Part shown: positions 20,550 through 20,557 of the stretch, piece after piece
How positions within the stretch are numbered: position 1 is the first letter of the stretch
Layout: every line of letters starts with the position of its first letter
IMG/VR virus record: IMGVR_UViG_3300044799_000499
Coordinates: 1 to 20,557 of that record
Strand: one strand, 5' to 3'
Length of the DNA stretch: 20,557 nucleotides
Source: a virus
Translations under genes and position numbers: made by a program
The notes under the pieces: model-generated
Databases searched by the model: none
The model's input: the letters and a program-made list of their open reading frames with translations, nothing else
What the model was told of the DNA's origin: nothing

Positions 20550-20557
20550 CTAAGCGT

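Overview
The window is a stretch of a temperate tailed phage with long-tailed (siphovirus-type) morphogenesis genes. The host is bacterial: Shine-Dalgarno sites are strong and frequent, several starts are TTG or GTG, and gene-end overlaps of the ATGA/TGATG type are everywhere. The host genus cannot be named from the sequence. The only host-derived piece is the 3' half of a tRNA-Phe(GAA)-like gene used as the integration core. No host chromosomal gene is visible.

Layout. (1) Positions 1-5898, minus strand: an early operon reading leftward from a Cro-like gene. In transcription order it holds the Cro-like repressor, an excisionase/MerR-like HTH protein, a CII-like regulator, a Cys-rich basic protein, a zinc ribbon, a one-TM peptide, an unknown protein, a zinc-finger/NUMOD3/Vsr-like homing endonuclease, an SSB-like protein, a Sak4-type ATPase, a RecB-like exonuclease, a coiled-coil protein, and the start of a replisome-organiser-like gene cut by the window edge. 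(2) Positions 5899-6023: a divergent control region with three copies of the operator TTCG-N7-CGAA. (3) Positions 6012-10572, plus strand: an S24-type repressor, a two-TM protein, a zinc ribbon, a DNA methyltransferase fused to an Mrr-like nuclease domain, a small AT-rich gene, the tyrosine integrase and a small Cys-containing protein. (4) Positions 10573-10928: a non-coding attP with a tRNA core and flanking integrase arm-site candidates. (5) Positions 10929-20549, minus strand: the virion operon. In transcription order it holds the head-tail connector, head closure, gp10-like protein, tail terminator, an unknown 176-aa protein, the tail tube, a small beta-rich protein, tail chaperones G and GT (made by a -1 frameshift), tape measure, distal tail protein, hub, an HxH-containing fibre, a C1q-like tip protein and a two-TM holin-like protein.

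How it works together. The S24 repressor and the Cro-like protein share nearly the same recognition helix and probably compete for the three operators that set lysis or lysogeny. Leftward transcription then runs recombination and replication genes and, going round a circular genome, presumably reaches the packaging and head genes that enter the window again at its right edge. Integrase, the excisionase-like protein and attP carry out integration and excision.

Most notable: attP is flanked on both sides by phage genes, so the sequenced molecule looks circular or unintegrated rather than a prophage bounded by attL and attR. Other points worth a second look are the regular 11-bp-phased TGGGC pairs around the att core, the three-operator switch with operators inside promoter spacers, the frameshifted tail chaperone that ordinary ORF calling splits, the composition-shifted homing endonuclease fused to a zinc finger, and the methyltransferase-nuclease fusion. 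I did not find a clearly new multi-gene system; the strongest novelty candidates are these local architectures.
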